Part shown: piece by piece, positions 1-7,981 of the stretch
How the letters are laid out: each line of letters starts with the position of its first letter
How positions within the stretch are numbered: position 1 is the first letter of the stretch
From: Fundidesulfovibrio putealis DSM 16056
GTDB lineage: Bacteria > Desulfobacterota > Desulfovibrionia > Desulfovibrionales > Desulfovibrionaceae
Length of the DNA: 64,000 bases
Reading direction: 5' to 3'
NCBI RefSeq assembly: GCF_000429325.1
Contig: NZ_AUBQ01000012.1
Span: 186,001 to 250,000, forward strand
Notes under the pieces: generated by a model
The model's input: only the letters and a program-made list of their open reading frames with translations
The model's database searches: none
What the model was told of the DNA's origin: nothing
Translations under genes and position numbers: made by a program

Positions 1-2057
1 AGCTGCGGCAGTGTGCGCATCTTCAGTTCCATGTCGCGCGCGGCGGCGTAGAGCTTCTCCACCTCGGGCGAGAGGATGGTGAACTGGTAGAGCGCGCGCG
101 TGCTGCGGCCGCCGATCTGGATGGCCGGGGGGTTGAACATGAAGGCGCGCAGGTTGCTCACCCCGGAGACCGCGCCGCGAAGCTGGTTCAGCACGGAGTC
201 GATGTCGTCCTCGCGTTGCGAGGCGGGCTTCACCAGCGTGAAGAAGGCGGCGTTGTTCATGGAGGTGTTGGGGCCGCCCACGCCCACGATGCCCACCACC
301 TTGTGCACGTTGGGGTTGGGCGAGATGCGCCCGGACACGTCCAGCAGGCGGGTCTTCATGGTCTCGAAGGAGGCGCTCTGCTCGGCCTGGGCGTACCCGA
401 AGATGAAACCGGTGTCCGTGGTGGGGATGAAGCCGGTGGGCACCTTGGTGAAGAGCCACAGCGTCAGCGCGAGAATCCCGAAGCTTGCCATGAGGGTGGC
501 GAAGCGGTGGCGCAGCACGAAGCGCAGGCTCGTTTCGTAGAGCCCCTCCACGAACTTGAACACCTTGCCCGAGTGCCCCACGGAGCCGTGGCGCAGAAAC
601 TGGCTGCATAGCATGGGCGTGAACGACAGGGTGACGAATCCGGACACCAGGATGGCGATGGTGATGGTTACGGCCAGTTCGTTCAGGATGCGACCCAGAA
701 TGCCCGCCATGAACATGATGGGCACGAACACCACGGCCAGCGAGAGCGTCATGGACACGATGGTGAAGCCAATCTGGCGCGCGCCCTCCAGCGAGGCCAT
801 CATGGGCGGCTTTCCCATCTCCATGTGGCGCACGATATTTTCCAGCATGACGATGGCGTCGTCCACGATGAAGCCCACGGCCAGCGTGAGCGCCATGAGC
901 GAGAGGTTATCAAGGGAGAACCCCATCTCCTTCATGATGGCGAACGTGCCGACAAGCGCCGCCGGGAGCGCAAGGCTCGCGATGATGGTGGCCCGGATGT
1001 TCTTCAGGAACAGGAACACCACCACGACCACCAGGGACACGGCCAGCCCCATGGTGAGCTTCACGTCCTCCACGGACTCCCGGATGGTCTGGGAGCGGTC
1101 GAACATGACCTCGAACTCCACAGACTGGGGAAGCGTTGCCTGGATGGACGGAAGGAGGGCCTTGATGTCGTCCACCACTTTTATGGTGTTGGTGCCGGGC
1201 TGGCGCCTGACCGCGATGGTCAGCGAGGGCTGCTGGTTGTGGAAGGAGGCGTTCTTGTCGTTTATCGTGGAGTTCACGGCGGTGCCCACGTCGCTTATAC
1301 GGATGGGCTTGGAGCCGCGCCAGGCAACTATCTGGTTCAGGTAGTGCTTGGCGTTCATGAGCATGCCCCGGGCCTTGATGGTGAAGAGCTTCACCTGGCC
1401 GTAGAGCGAGCCCGTGGGCAGGTTCACGTTCTCGGACTGGATGGCCTCGGCCACCTGGTTGATGGACAGGTTGTAGGCGGCCAGCTTGTCCGGGTCCAGG
1501 CGGATACGCGGGGAGTAGGTCTGGTCGCCGTAGATTATCACCTGGGCCACGCCAGAGGACATGGAGATGCGCTGGGACACGAAGGTCTTGGCGAACTCCG
1601 TCAGCTTGTACAGCGGCAGCGTGGCCGAGCGCATGCCGATGTACAACACGGGGACGTCGGCGGGGTTCACCTTCTGGTAGGTGGGCGGGTTGGGGAGGTT
1701 GGGCGGCAGGTAGCCCGTGGCCGCCGAGATGGCGGTCTGTACGTCGGAGCCCGCGCCGTCGATGTTGCGGTTCAGTTCGAACTGCAAGGTGATGCTGGTC
1801 TGGCCCAGGGTGTTCACCGAGTTCATGGAGGTGATGCCGGAAATGGTGGCCAGCTGTTTTTCCAGGGGCGTGGCCACGGAGGAGGCCATGGTCTCCGGGT
1901 CCGCGCCGGGCAGGTTGGCGGACACCTGGATGGTGGGGAAGTCGATGGCCGGCATCTCGGACACCGGCAGCGACTTGTAGGCCGTCAGCCCCAAAAAGAT
2001 CAGGCCGAAGGTGATGAGCGCCGTGGCGATGGGGCGCTTAATGAAGATGTCGGTCAT
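1..2057 (-). CDS. RND (HAE1/AcrB-type) efflux permease, 3' end outside window
   Basis: Proton-driven inner-membrane permease of a tripartite drug efflux pump. About 685 of the usual 1,030 or so residues are visible. The protein begins MTDIFIKRPIATALITFGL, the typical first transmembrane helix of the HAE1 family, followed by periplasmic porter sequence (PAIDFPTIQVSANLPGADPE). A cluster of membrane helices holds the VDDAIVMLEN motif of TM4, where the proton-relay aspartates lie. The frame runs without a stop to base 1, so the C-terminal third is lost to the window edge, not to mutation. The start codon overlaps the stop of the adaptor gene by an ATGA, so the two are translationally coupled. No TolC-type outer membrane partner is visible; it may follow beyond base 1. 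The substrate cannot be inferred. Confidence 0.95.
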   Translation of the reverse strand, partial: MTDIFIKRPIATALITFGLIFLGLTAYKSLPVSEMPAIDFPTIQVSANLPGADPETMASSVATPLEKQLATISGITSMNSVNTLGQTSITLQFELNRNIDGAGSDVQTAISAATGYLPPNLPNPPTYQKVNPADVPVLYIGMRSATLPLYKLTEFAKTFVSQRISMSSGVAQVIIYGDQTYSPRIRLDPDKLAAYNLSINQVAEAIQSENVNLPTGSLYGQVKLFTIKARGMLMNAKHYLNQIVAWRGSKPIRISDVGTAVNSTINDKNASFHNQQPSLTIAVRRQPGTNTIKVVDDIKALLPSIQATLPQSVEFEVMFDRSQTIRESVEDVKLTMGLAVSLVVVVVFLFLKNIRATIIASLALPAALVGTFAIMKEMGFSLDNLSLMALTLAVGFIVDDAIVMLENIVRHMEMGKPPMMASLEGARQIGFTIVSMTLSLAVVFVPIMFMAGILGRILNELAVTITIAILVSGFVTLSFTPMLCSQFLRHGSVGHSGKVFKFVEGLYETSLRFVLRHRFATLMASFGILALTLWLFTKVPTGFIPTTDTGFIFGYAQAEQSASFETMKTRLLDVSGRISPNPNVHKVVGIVGVGGPNTSMNNAAFFTLVKPASQREDDIDSVLNQLRGAVSGVSNLRAFMFNPPAIQIGGRSTRALYQFTILSPEVEKLYAAARDMELKMRTLPQ

Positions 2058-3202
2058 TGAGGCTTACCGGAAGCGCCCTGCTCCGGGGCCGCAGCAGGCT
2101 CAGGCTGGCTTTGCTCCTGCCTGATCGTCACCGGGCCGCCCGGAGCCACCTGAATGATCCCGTCGATGATCACGGTCTCGCCCGGAGAAAGCCCTTCAAG
2201 CACCACGACGTCCTTCTTGCCCACGTTTCGGCCGGTGACGACCTTTCGCAGCTCGGCCGTGGATTTGTCCGTGACCACGAACACGAAGGAGCCGTCCTGG
2301 CGGGTCATCACCGCGTCGTAGGGGATCACGGTGCGGCCCTTGTCCACGGCCAGTGTGGCCACAACGTTCACGAACTGGCCGGGCCACAGGCCCAGGGACT
2401 GGTTCCCGAACTGGGCCTGGAGCATGATCATGCCGGTCTGGGGGTCCACGGCGTTGTCGATGGCCGTCAGGGTCCCCCGCTCCTTGAGGTCCTGCTCCTC
2501 CTTGGGGACGCGCACAGTGGTCTGGATGGTTTCCTTGCCGTAATAGCGGCGCACCAGGGCGAGTTCCGCTTCGCTGACCGAGAAGCGAACCAGCACGGGC
2601 TGGACCTGGTTGATGGTGACCAGCGTGGACTGGTAGGCGCTGACCGTGTTGCCTGGCTTGACCTGCTGATACCCGGTCACTCCGGTTACCGGCGAGAGGA
2701 TGGTGCAATATTCCAGGTTGATGCGAGCCGTTTCCACTGCCCCCTGGTCGGCCTTGACCTGCTGCCAGCCGGATTCGAAGTCCGTGCGGCGCTGCTCGTA
2801 TTCGTCCTGGCTGACAACCTGCTGGCGGATGAGGTCCTTGTAGCGCAGGTAGTCGCGCCCGGCCTGTCCGGCCTTGGCCCAGTCGCGGTTCAGCGCGCCC
2901 CTGGCCTCGCTTAGCCTGGCCTCGAAGGGCTGCATGTCGAGCCGGGCCAGCAACTGCCCCTCGCGCACCAGCGCCCCTTCCAGGAAATGCAGGGACTGAA
3001 GCTTGCCGGTCACCTGGGGCTGCACGGCCACGGTGCGCGCCGCGACCACGTTTCCCACGCCGCTCACGGTGATGGGGGCGTCGCGCTGTTCGGCTTTGAC
3101 CACACGTACCGGAACCGGGCGAACAGGCGGGGCGTCCTTCTTTTTCTCGCAACCCAGCAGCAGGATGGCCGCCATGACGACAATGAAAACGATTTTCACC
3201 AC
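2054..3202 (-). CDS. RND efflux periplasmic adaptor (membrane fusion lipoprotein)
   Basis: Periplasmic adaptor that joins the RND permease to an outer membrane channel. From the proposed GTG start it has 382 residues and begins VVKIVFIVVMAAILLLGCEK, a lipoprotein signal with lipobox LLGC, so it should be anchored by a lipidated cysteine. It then shows the HlyD/MdtA order: barrel-sandwich half (VAVQPQVTGKLQ), long coiled-coil hairpin, second lipoyl half (ILSPVTGVTGY), beta-barrel, and a Pro/Glu/Gln-rich tail. The frame is open upstream to 3370, but those residues do not resemble the family; an alternative ATG is at 3253. The ATGA overlap with the permease supports one operon. A divergent promoter must lie in 3203-3391, shared with the M23 gene. 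Confidence 0.9.
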   Translation of the reverse strand: MVKIVFIVVMAAILLLGCEKKKDAPPVRPVPVRVVKAEQRDAPITVSGVGNVVAARTVAVQPQVTGKLQSLHFLEGALVREGQLLARLDMQPFEARLSEARGALNRDWAKAGQAGRDYLRYKDLIRQQVVSQDEYEQRRTDFESGWQQVKADQGAVETARINLEYCTILSPVTGVTGYQQVKPGNTVSAYQSTLVTINQVQPVLVRFSVSEAELALVRRYYGKETIQTTVRVPKEEQDLKERGTLTAIDNAVDPQTGMIMLQAQFGNQSLGLWPGQFVNVVATLAVDKGRTVIPYDAVMTRQDGSFVFVVTDKSTAELRKVVTGRNVGKKDVVVLEGLSPGETVIIDGIIQVAPGGPVTIRQEQSQPEPAAAPEQGASGKPQ

Positions 3203-3391
3203 ATGCGCCCCAAAGAATTCTGCATTTCCGTTTCTTATCCTTTTTGGCCACATGCGTAAAGCGGAGAGGGTTTTCCCCTCGCGGGACTTGTGCTCCTCTC
3301 CCGCCCAAGCTACTAGAGTCACCCAACAGCGCCCCGCATCCTCATATCCGACACGGGCGCGACACCTCAACTTACATCATTACGGCACAGC

Positions 3392-4690
3392 ATGGGCAAG
3401 TTTCTCTCGGTTCTTGTGTTACTCATCCTCGCCGGACTTGGCGTCGGCGCTTATTTCTTCACCAGGGACATGACCGCGCCGCAGGTGGTCCTCACACCTG
3501 ACCGCCCGGCCACCGGCAGCAAGCGCGAGTTCACCGTGACGGCTTCCGACCCCACGTCGGGAATCAAGTCCATCAAGATTTCGGTGCTCCAGGCCCAGAA
3601 AGAGACCACCATCGTCCAGAAGAACCTGGAACCCGCACCGCGTGAGCTCGTGGAGAAGTTCAACCTGGATCAGGCAGGACTGCGCGAAGGCCAGTTCGAC
3701 CTGGTCGTGGTGGTCACGGACAAGTCCGTGTTCAACTTCGGCGCGGGCAACACCACGCGCATCACCAAGACCATGACCCTGGACAACCGCGCCCCGGTGA
3801 TCTCGGTGCTGTCCCAGGCGCACCACATCAAGCAGGGCGGCGCGTGCGGCGTGGTCTATCAGGTGAACAAGGACGTGGAGCGTTCCGGCGTGGTGGTGGG
3901 CGACTACTTCTTCCCCGGCTACAAGCTCGATTCCGGCAACTACGCCTGCGTGTTCGCCTTTCCTTGGAATATGGAGTTCTCCAAGTTCCAGCCCAGGCTC
4001 TATGCCGAAGACGCAGCCGGAAACGAGCGGTCCATATCCTTCCGCTACAACGCCAAGCCCACCAAGTTCAAGTTCGACAGCATAAACGTCGGCGACGACT
4101 TTTTGCAGTCCAAGATGCCCCAGTTCGAGGCCATGTACCCGGACATCAAGGACCCCGTGCAGATCTACATCAAGGTCAACCGGGACCTGCGCAAGGAAAA
4201 CGTGGCCAAGCTCTTCGAGTTCGCCAAGAAGACGTCGCCCAAGATGCTCTGGGAGGGTCCCTTCCTGCGCCTGCCCAACGCCGCCCCGCGCGCGGGCTTC
4301 GGAGACGGGCGCTCCTACATGTACAAGAACCAGAAGATCGACGAGGAGACCCACCTGGGCGTGGACCTGGCCTCCCTGGAGAACGCCCAGATTCCCGCCG
4401 CCAACCACGGCAAGGTCATCTTCACCGGCTTCTTCGGCATCTACGGCAACGCCGTGATCATCGATCACGGCTGGGGGCTTCAGAGCATCTACTCGCACAT
4501 GAGCCAGATCAGCGTGAAGGAAGGCGACGAGGTGAAGCGCGGGACCATCATCGGCAACACCGGGGCCACCGGCCTGGCCGCAGGCGACCACCTGCACTTC
4601 GGCATCGCCCTGCACGGCATAGAGGTCCAGCCCATCGAATGGTGGGACCCGCACTGGATCAAAGACAACATCACCAGCAAGTTCCAGTAG
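3392..4690 (+). CDS. Membrane-anchored M23 (LytM) metallopeptidase
   Basis: Likely peptidoglycan endopeptidase or envelope-division factor acting in the periplasm. The 432 residues start with one transmembrane anchor (about residues 4-23), then an Ig-like/bacterial extracellular region (about 30-220), a linker, and a C-terminal LytM domain. The zinc site motifs are complete: HLGVDLAS (HxxxD) and HLHFGIALHG (HxH), so it is probably catalytic and not a degenerate EnvC-type activator. No strong ribosome binding site precedes the ATG. It is divergent from the efflux operon and is followed by a rho-independent terminator, so it appears monocistronic. Confidence 0.9.
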   Translation: MGKFLSVLVLLILAGLGVGAYFFTRDMTAPQVVLTPDRPATGSKREFTVTASDPTSGIKSIKISVLQAQKETTIVQKNLEPAPRELVEKFNLDQAGLREGQFDLVVVVTDKSVFNFGAGNTTRITKTMTLDNRAPVISVLSQAHHIKQGGACGVVYQVNKDVERSGVVVGDYFFPGYKLDSGNYACVFAFPWNMEFSKFQPRLYAEDAAGNERSISFRYNAKPTKFKFDSINVGDDFLQSKMPQFEAMYPDIKDPVQIYIKVNRDLRKENVAKLFEFAKKTSPKMLWEGPFLRLPNAAPRAGFGDGRSYMYKNQKIDEETHLGVDLASLENAQIPAANHGKVIFTGFFGIYGNAVIIDHGWGLQSIYSHMSQISVKEGDEVKRGTIIGNTGATGLAAGDHLHFGIALHGIEVQPIEWWDPHWIKDNITSKFQ

Positions 4691-4699
4691 AACCAGCAG

Positions 4700-4733
4700 G
4701 AGGCCCCGCCGCGCAAGCGCCGGGGCCTCTTTC
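4700..4733 (+). terminator. Rho-independent terminator after M23 gene
   Basis: GAGGCCCCG at 4700-4708 pairs with CGGGGCCTC at 4721-4729 around a GC-rich loop, followed by TTT. It lies 10 bases after the peptidase stop codon. Confidence 0.8.
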
Positions 4734-4868
4734 CGTATCCGGCCCCGGCATTCGGATTTGAGGTCCGCAACCCCCATGATCGAGGTGGTGCAGGAGGCAC
4801 GTTGACCTCCTGGCCGGTCTGGGGCAGATAACGATAAGAGTCCCGAACCCCTTTCCCAAGGAGCCGAC

Positions 4869-5288
4869 ATGATCAAAGCACTCGTTGCCTCGCTATTTCT
4901 CACCATGCTGGCCGCATCCGCCATGGCCGCCCAGCAGGACGCGGCAATCCCCAATCTGGTCGGCAACTGGATCGCCGGCACAAGTCATCTGCACCACGGC
5001 AAGCAGGGTTTCATCAACATCGACGCGGACTCGGCCAAGCTGACCGTCACAGACCAGAAGGGCCGGGTATTTCACGGCGTGGTGGAATGGGCCGGGAAGG
5101 CCCCCGGCAAGGACACCTTCTCCGGCGTGATCGACAAGGATAACGTCACCTTCTACATGGCGGGCCACACCGATGCAGTGCGCATCGGCAAGATGGAAGG
5201 CCCGGACGCCTTCACGTTCTACTTCCTGCATGCGGGAGGACCGAACCCCCGGGCAGGCTTCGTCGAATACAAGCGCGTGAAAAAATAG
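4869..5288 (+). CDS. Small exported protein, unknown function
   Basis: 139 residues with a clear Sec signal (MIKALVASLFLTMLAASAMA, cleavage expected after AMA). The mature part of about 118 residues looks beta-rich, with motifs such as GNWIAGTSHLHHGKQGF, and lacks cysteines. I do not recognise a family. A good ribosome binding site (AAGGAG) precedes the ATG by 7 bases. It stands alone between two terminators, with a short leader after the M23 terminator. Its likely place is the periplasm; no catalytic motif is apparent. Confidence 0.75.
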   Translation: MIKALVASLFLTMLAASAMAAQQDAAIPNLVGNWIAGTSHLHHGKQGFINIDADSAKLTVTDQKGRVFHGVVEWAGKAPGKDTFSGVIDKDNVTFYMAGHTDAVRIGKMEGPDAFTFYFLHAGGPNPRAGFVEYKRVKK

Positions 5289-5303
5289 CCCAGGCACAAT
5301 ACG

Positions 5304-5340
5304 AAAGGCCGCCGGAACATGTTCCGGCGGCCTTTGTTTT
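5304..5340. terminator. Bidirectional terminator between convergent genes
   Basis: Perfect 32-base palindrome at 5304-5335 (AAAGGCCGCC... reading to ...GGCGGCCTTT) followed by TGTTTTT on the plus strand. It separates the convergent exported-protein gene (+) and yceI (-) and can serve both. Confidence 0.9.
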
Positions 5341-5369
5341 TCTGATCTTCCGCAAATTTCAAGACATGT

Positions 5370-6026
5370 TCAGCGAACCATCTCCAGGTTGATGACGATA
5401 TCCACCGTGTCTCCCAGCACGCCCATCTTCTGGAACTTGCCGTCGCCCACATGGTACTCCAGCATGTTGATGGAGAAGCGCGCCTCGAACCCGGCAACCT
5501 GCTTGCCCTGCTCCATGGGAGAAGGCTTGGTCCCCAGATAGGTGAAGGGGAGCTGGATGCGTTTGGTGACGTCCTTAATGGTCAGGTCGCCTTCGGCCAG
5601 GTATTCGTTGCCGCCCTTGGAGGTGATGCGCTGGCTGACGAACCACATGCCGGGATATTTGGCCGTTTCGAAAAAGTCCGGGCTCTTCAGGTGTTCGTCG
5701 CGCTTGGAGATGCCGGTGTTCACGCTGGCCATGTCCACGCTCACATCGATGGAGCTGCCGCCGAGGTTGGCTGGATCAAAGCGCACCGTTCCGGAATAAC
5801 TGTCGAAACGCCCCGGAACCTGGGCCAGTATGTGCTTGACGAAGAACATCACCGAGCAGTGCGGCGGGTCGAAGGCCCAGATGGGCGCGGGCTCCGCCTT
5901 CGCGCCTGAAGCCGCTAAGGCGCTCCCCGCACCGGAGGCCACAGGCGTCTGAGTCCCTGCGGCCAAAGCCAGGCCTGCAAATCCGACAAATGCCGCAAGC
6001 ACAGCGAGGCGCAGGACACCTTTCAT
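5370..6026 (-). CDS. YceI family periplasmic lipocalin-like protein
   Basis: 218 residues from the ATG at 6026, chosen because AAAGGAA precedes it and the protein then starts with a Sec signal (MKGVLRLAVLAAFVGFAGLA). The mature domain has the YceI pattern: an opening FDPPHCSVMFFVKH, SGTVRFDP, an internal FFETAKYP, and a C-terminal VVINLE. YceI proteins bind isoprenoid-type lipids in a barrel and often accompany redox-stress genes. An Ala/Pro-rich linker separates signal and domain. Only 10 bases separate it from msrAB upstream, so the two form an operon, fitting a periplasmic oxidative-damage role. Confidence 0.9.
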   Translation of the reverse strand: MKGVLRLAVLAAFVGFAGLALAAGTQTPVASGAGSALAASGAKAEPAPIWAFDPPHCSVMFFVKHILAQVPGRFDSYSGTVRFDPANLGGSSIDVSVDMASVNTGISKRDEHLKSPDFFETAKYPGMWFVSQRITSKGGNEYLAEGDLTIKDVTKRIQLPFTYLGTKPSPMEQGKQVAGFEARFSINMLEYHVGDGKFQKMGVLGDTVDIVINLEMVR

Positions 6027-6036
6027 GATATTCCTT

Positions 6037-7200
6037 TTATTTGAACAACTTGACATACTGGCCGTAGCCTTCCTTCTCGAGGTCTTCCAGCGGGATGAAG
6101 CGTAGCGCCGCCGAGTTCATGCAGTAGCGCAGCCCCGTAGGCTTGGGGCCGTCGTCAAAGACATGCCCCAGGTGCGAGTCCGCCAGCTTGGAGCGCACCT
6201 CGATGCGCACCGAGAAGAGCGAGCGGTCCTCCTTGGTGACGATGTTGCCCGGCTCCAGCGGCGCGTAGAAGCTCGGCCAGCCCGTGCCGGAGTCGTACTT
6301 CTGGAGTGACGAGAACAGGGGCTCGCCGGACACGATGTCCACGTAGATGCCGGGGCGCTTGTTGTCGTTGTAGGCGTTGTTGAAGGGCGGCTCGGTCCCC
6401 TCGTGCTGCGTCACCTTGTATTGAAGCGGGTTAAGCATGGCTTTCAGCTGTTCGTCCGTTGGCTTCACGAAGGGTTTGGGGGACGCTGCCGCGTCGCCTG
6501 CCTGCGCGGCTGTCTGGGCCTTCTGGGGTGGCTGCTCCGGGTTCACAGGCTCGGCGGCCCCTTCGCCCCAGGTCTTCTTCAGGAACTGGTCGCGCCCGGA
6601 GCCCCAGCGGTAGTAGTTGTAGCGGACGGGATTATTCTTGAAATAGTCCTGGTGGTAATCCTCGGCGGGATAGAAAGACTCGAAGGGCCGGATCTCCGTG
6701 ACCACGGGCTTTGCGCCGAACACGCCGGATTTTGCCAGCCGCTCCTTGGATTCCTCGGCGATCCTGCGCTGCTCGTCGTCGTGGTAGAAAATCGCGGAAC
6801 GGTACTGCTTGCCCCGGTCCACGAACTGCCCCCCTGCGTCCGTGGGGTCGATATGCTTCCAGAGAAATTCCACCAGTTGGGAATAGCTCACTTTCCCGGG
6901 GTCAAAGAACACCTGGATGGACTCCAGGTGTCCGGTGGCCCCTGCGGAGACTTCCTTGTAGGTCGGGTTGGGCTCCTTGCCGCCGCTGTACCCGGATATG
7001 ACCCGGATGACGCCGGGCACCTTCTCGAAATCGGACTCGGTGCACCAGAAGCAGCCCCCTGCGAAAGTCGCCACGGACTCCCCGGGGGCCGCCTTGAGGT
7101 CCTGGGCGGTCACGGCGGCGGCTCCCTCGCCCATTGGCCAGATGCAGCCCATCGCGACCAGCGTCAAAAACCAACTCGTGCTGCGAACGAATGACGTCAT
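6037..7200 (-). CDS. msrAB: Bifunctional methionine sulfoxide reductase MsrA-MsrB
   Basis: Repairs both S- and R-methionine sulfoxide. The 387 residues begin with a hydrophobic export-type segment (about residues 9-24), so a periplasmic location is likely. The MsrA domain (about 42-200) has GGCFWC with catalytic Cys50. A Pro/Ala-rich linker (about 205-240) leads to the MsrB domain (about 245-385) with HLGHVFDDG and the catalytic [11 protein letters not shown] (Cys near residue 360). The zinc CxxC pairs of many MsrBs are absent ([13 protein letters not shown]), as in the zinc-free MsrB class. GAGGAG lies 4-9 bases before the ATG. It heads an operon with yceI. Confidence 0.95.
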   Translation of the reverse strand: MTSFVRSTSWFLTLVAMGCIWPMGEGAAAVTAQDLKAAPGESVATFAGGCFWCTESDFEKVPGVIRVISGYSGGKEPNPTYKEVSAGATGHLESIQVFFDPGKVSYSQLVEFLWKHIDPTDAGGQFVDRGKQYRSAIFYHDDEQRRIAEESKERLAKSGVFGAKPVVTEIRPFESFYPAEDYHQDYFKNNPVRYNYYRWGSGRDQFLKKTWGEGAAEPVNPEQPPQKAQTAAQAGDAAASPKPFVKPTDEQLKAMLNPLQYKVTQHEGTEPPFNNAYNDNKRPGIYVDIVSGEPLFSSLQKYDSGTGWPSFYAPLEPGNIVTKEDRSLFSVRIEVRSKLADSHLGHVFDDGPKPTGLRYCMNSAALRFIPLEDLEKEGYGQYVKLFK

Positions 7201-7235
7201 GAATCTCCTCGTGGAAACAGGATACTGCGACCCAA

Positions 7236-7490
7236 TCAGACCGCCATGGCCGTTATCGAATAATCGCGCTCCATGAAGCCCCAGCGGACGGCTTCATCCA
7301 GTTCCACCCAGGGGGTGGCCTCGCTGTACCGGGCCACCACGCCGTTGGAATCCACGAAGACGAACCCGCCTCCTCCGTCGTAGTGCTGGATGGTCCCGAG
7401 GTTGGTCACCAGCCATTGCCTGGGGGGGATCATGCCGATGACTTCGCCGCTCATGTTGTCGACGACTGGGAGTGATAACCATTCGCGCAT
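7236..7490 (-). CDS. Small conserved-type protein, unknown function
   Basis: 84 residues from the ATG at 7490, preceded by an excellent AAGGAGG site. The product starts [20 protein letters not shown], has no signal peptide or membrane segment, and looks like a small mixed alpha/beta protein with a Gly-rich turn ([11 protein letters not shown]). It lies 35 bases upstream of msrAB in the same direction and may be the first gene of that operon. The family is not recognised. The frame is open farther upstream, but those residues have no ribosome binding site. Confidence 0.65.
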   Translation of the reverse strand: MREWLSLPVVDNMSGEVIGMIPPRQWLVTNLGTIQHYDGGGGFVFVDSNGVVARYSEATPWVELDEAVRWGFMERDYSITAMAV

Positions 7491-7981
7491 GACAAGCCTC
7501 CTTATGCCGGTTTTGCCCGCTGCTGGGGAAATTGAATCCTGTCTCCCCATATCACACTGCGAGGCGATGGCAACGCAAAATTATATTTCCGGCGGAACAG
7601 ATCCCGAAATGACTGGCAGCGAGAAGCGGAAGGCCTGAAAGAGACCGCTGGCCTGCGAGGAACGAAAGCGCGCGCCCTAAAGACAAACCTTGTGATTTCT
7701 ACGCCTTATAAAACAAGAAAGGGGACCGGATGCGCTTCCGGTCCCCTTCGCGGCGAACATGAAATCAACTCGCAGGCGACCCACCGCAAACAGACAGCGC
7801 CTGCATGAGCAGGCGCAGGGCCGACCGGGCAACGCCCTCAAATGTGTATTAATTTCAAGGAAAAACTTCGAAATTATTGCATTTATCCTCGAAGGACGTG
7901 TTCATGTGTTTCAAGGACGCGGCACTTGGCAGCCTTGGCCGCGACCACGCGGGTCGATCCAGCGAGGCAACTGCCACCGCC
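7491..7981. other. Intergenic region with minus-strand terminator
   Basis: About 490 bases without a convincing gene. It holds the promoter region of the 7490 gene, the ygiQ-side terminator at 7709-7746 and a low-complexity stretch at 7750-7980. Short frames here have no ribosome binding site and I treat them as chance. Confidence 0.6.
7709..7746 (-). terminator. Terminator of the ygiQ-type gene
   Basis: GGGGACCGGA at 7721-7730 pairs with TCCGGTCCCC at 7737-7746. Read on the minus strand the hairpin is followed by TTTCTTGTTTTAT, a good U-tract. It lies about 240 bases past the radical SAM gene stop. Confidence 0.8.

Noticed and set aside
2057-2914. A 285-codon plus-strand frame opposite the efflux adaptor
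   Set aside because: Antisense shadow; the adaptor domains, lipobox and operon overlap are all on the minus strand.
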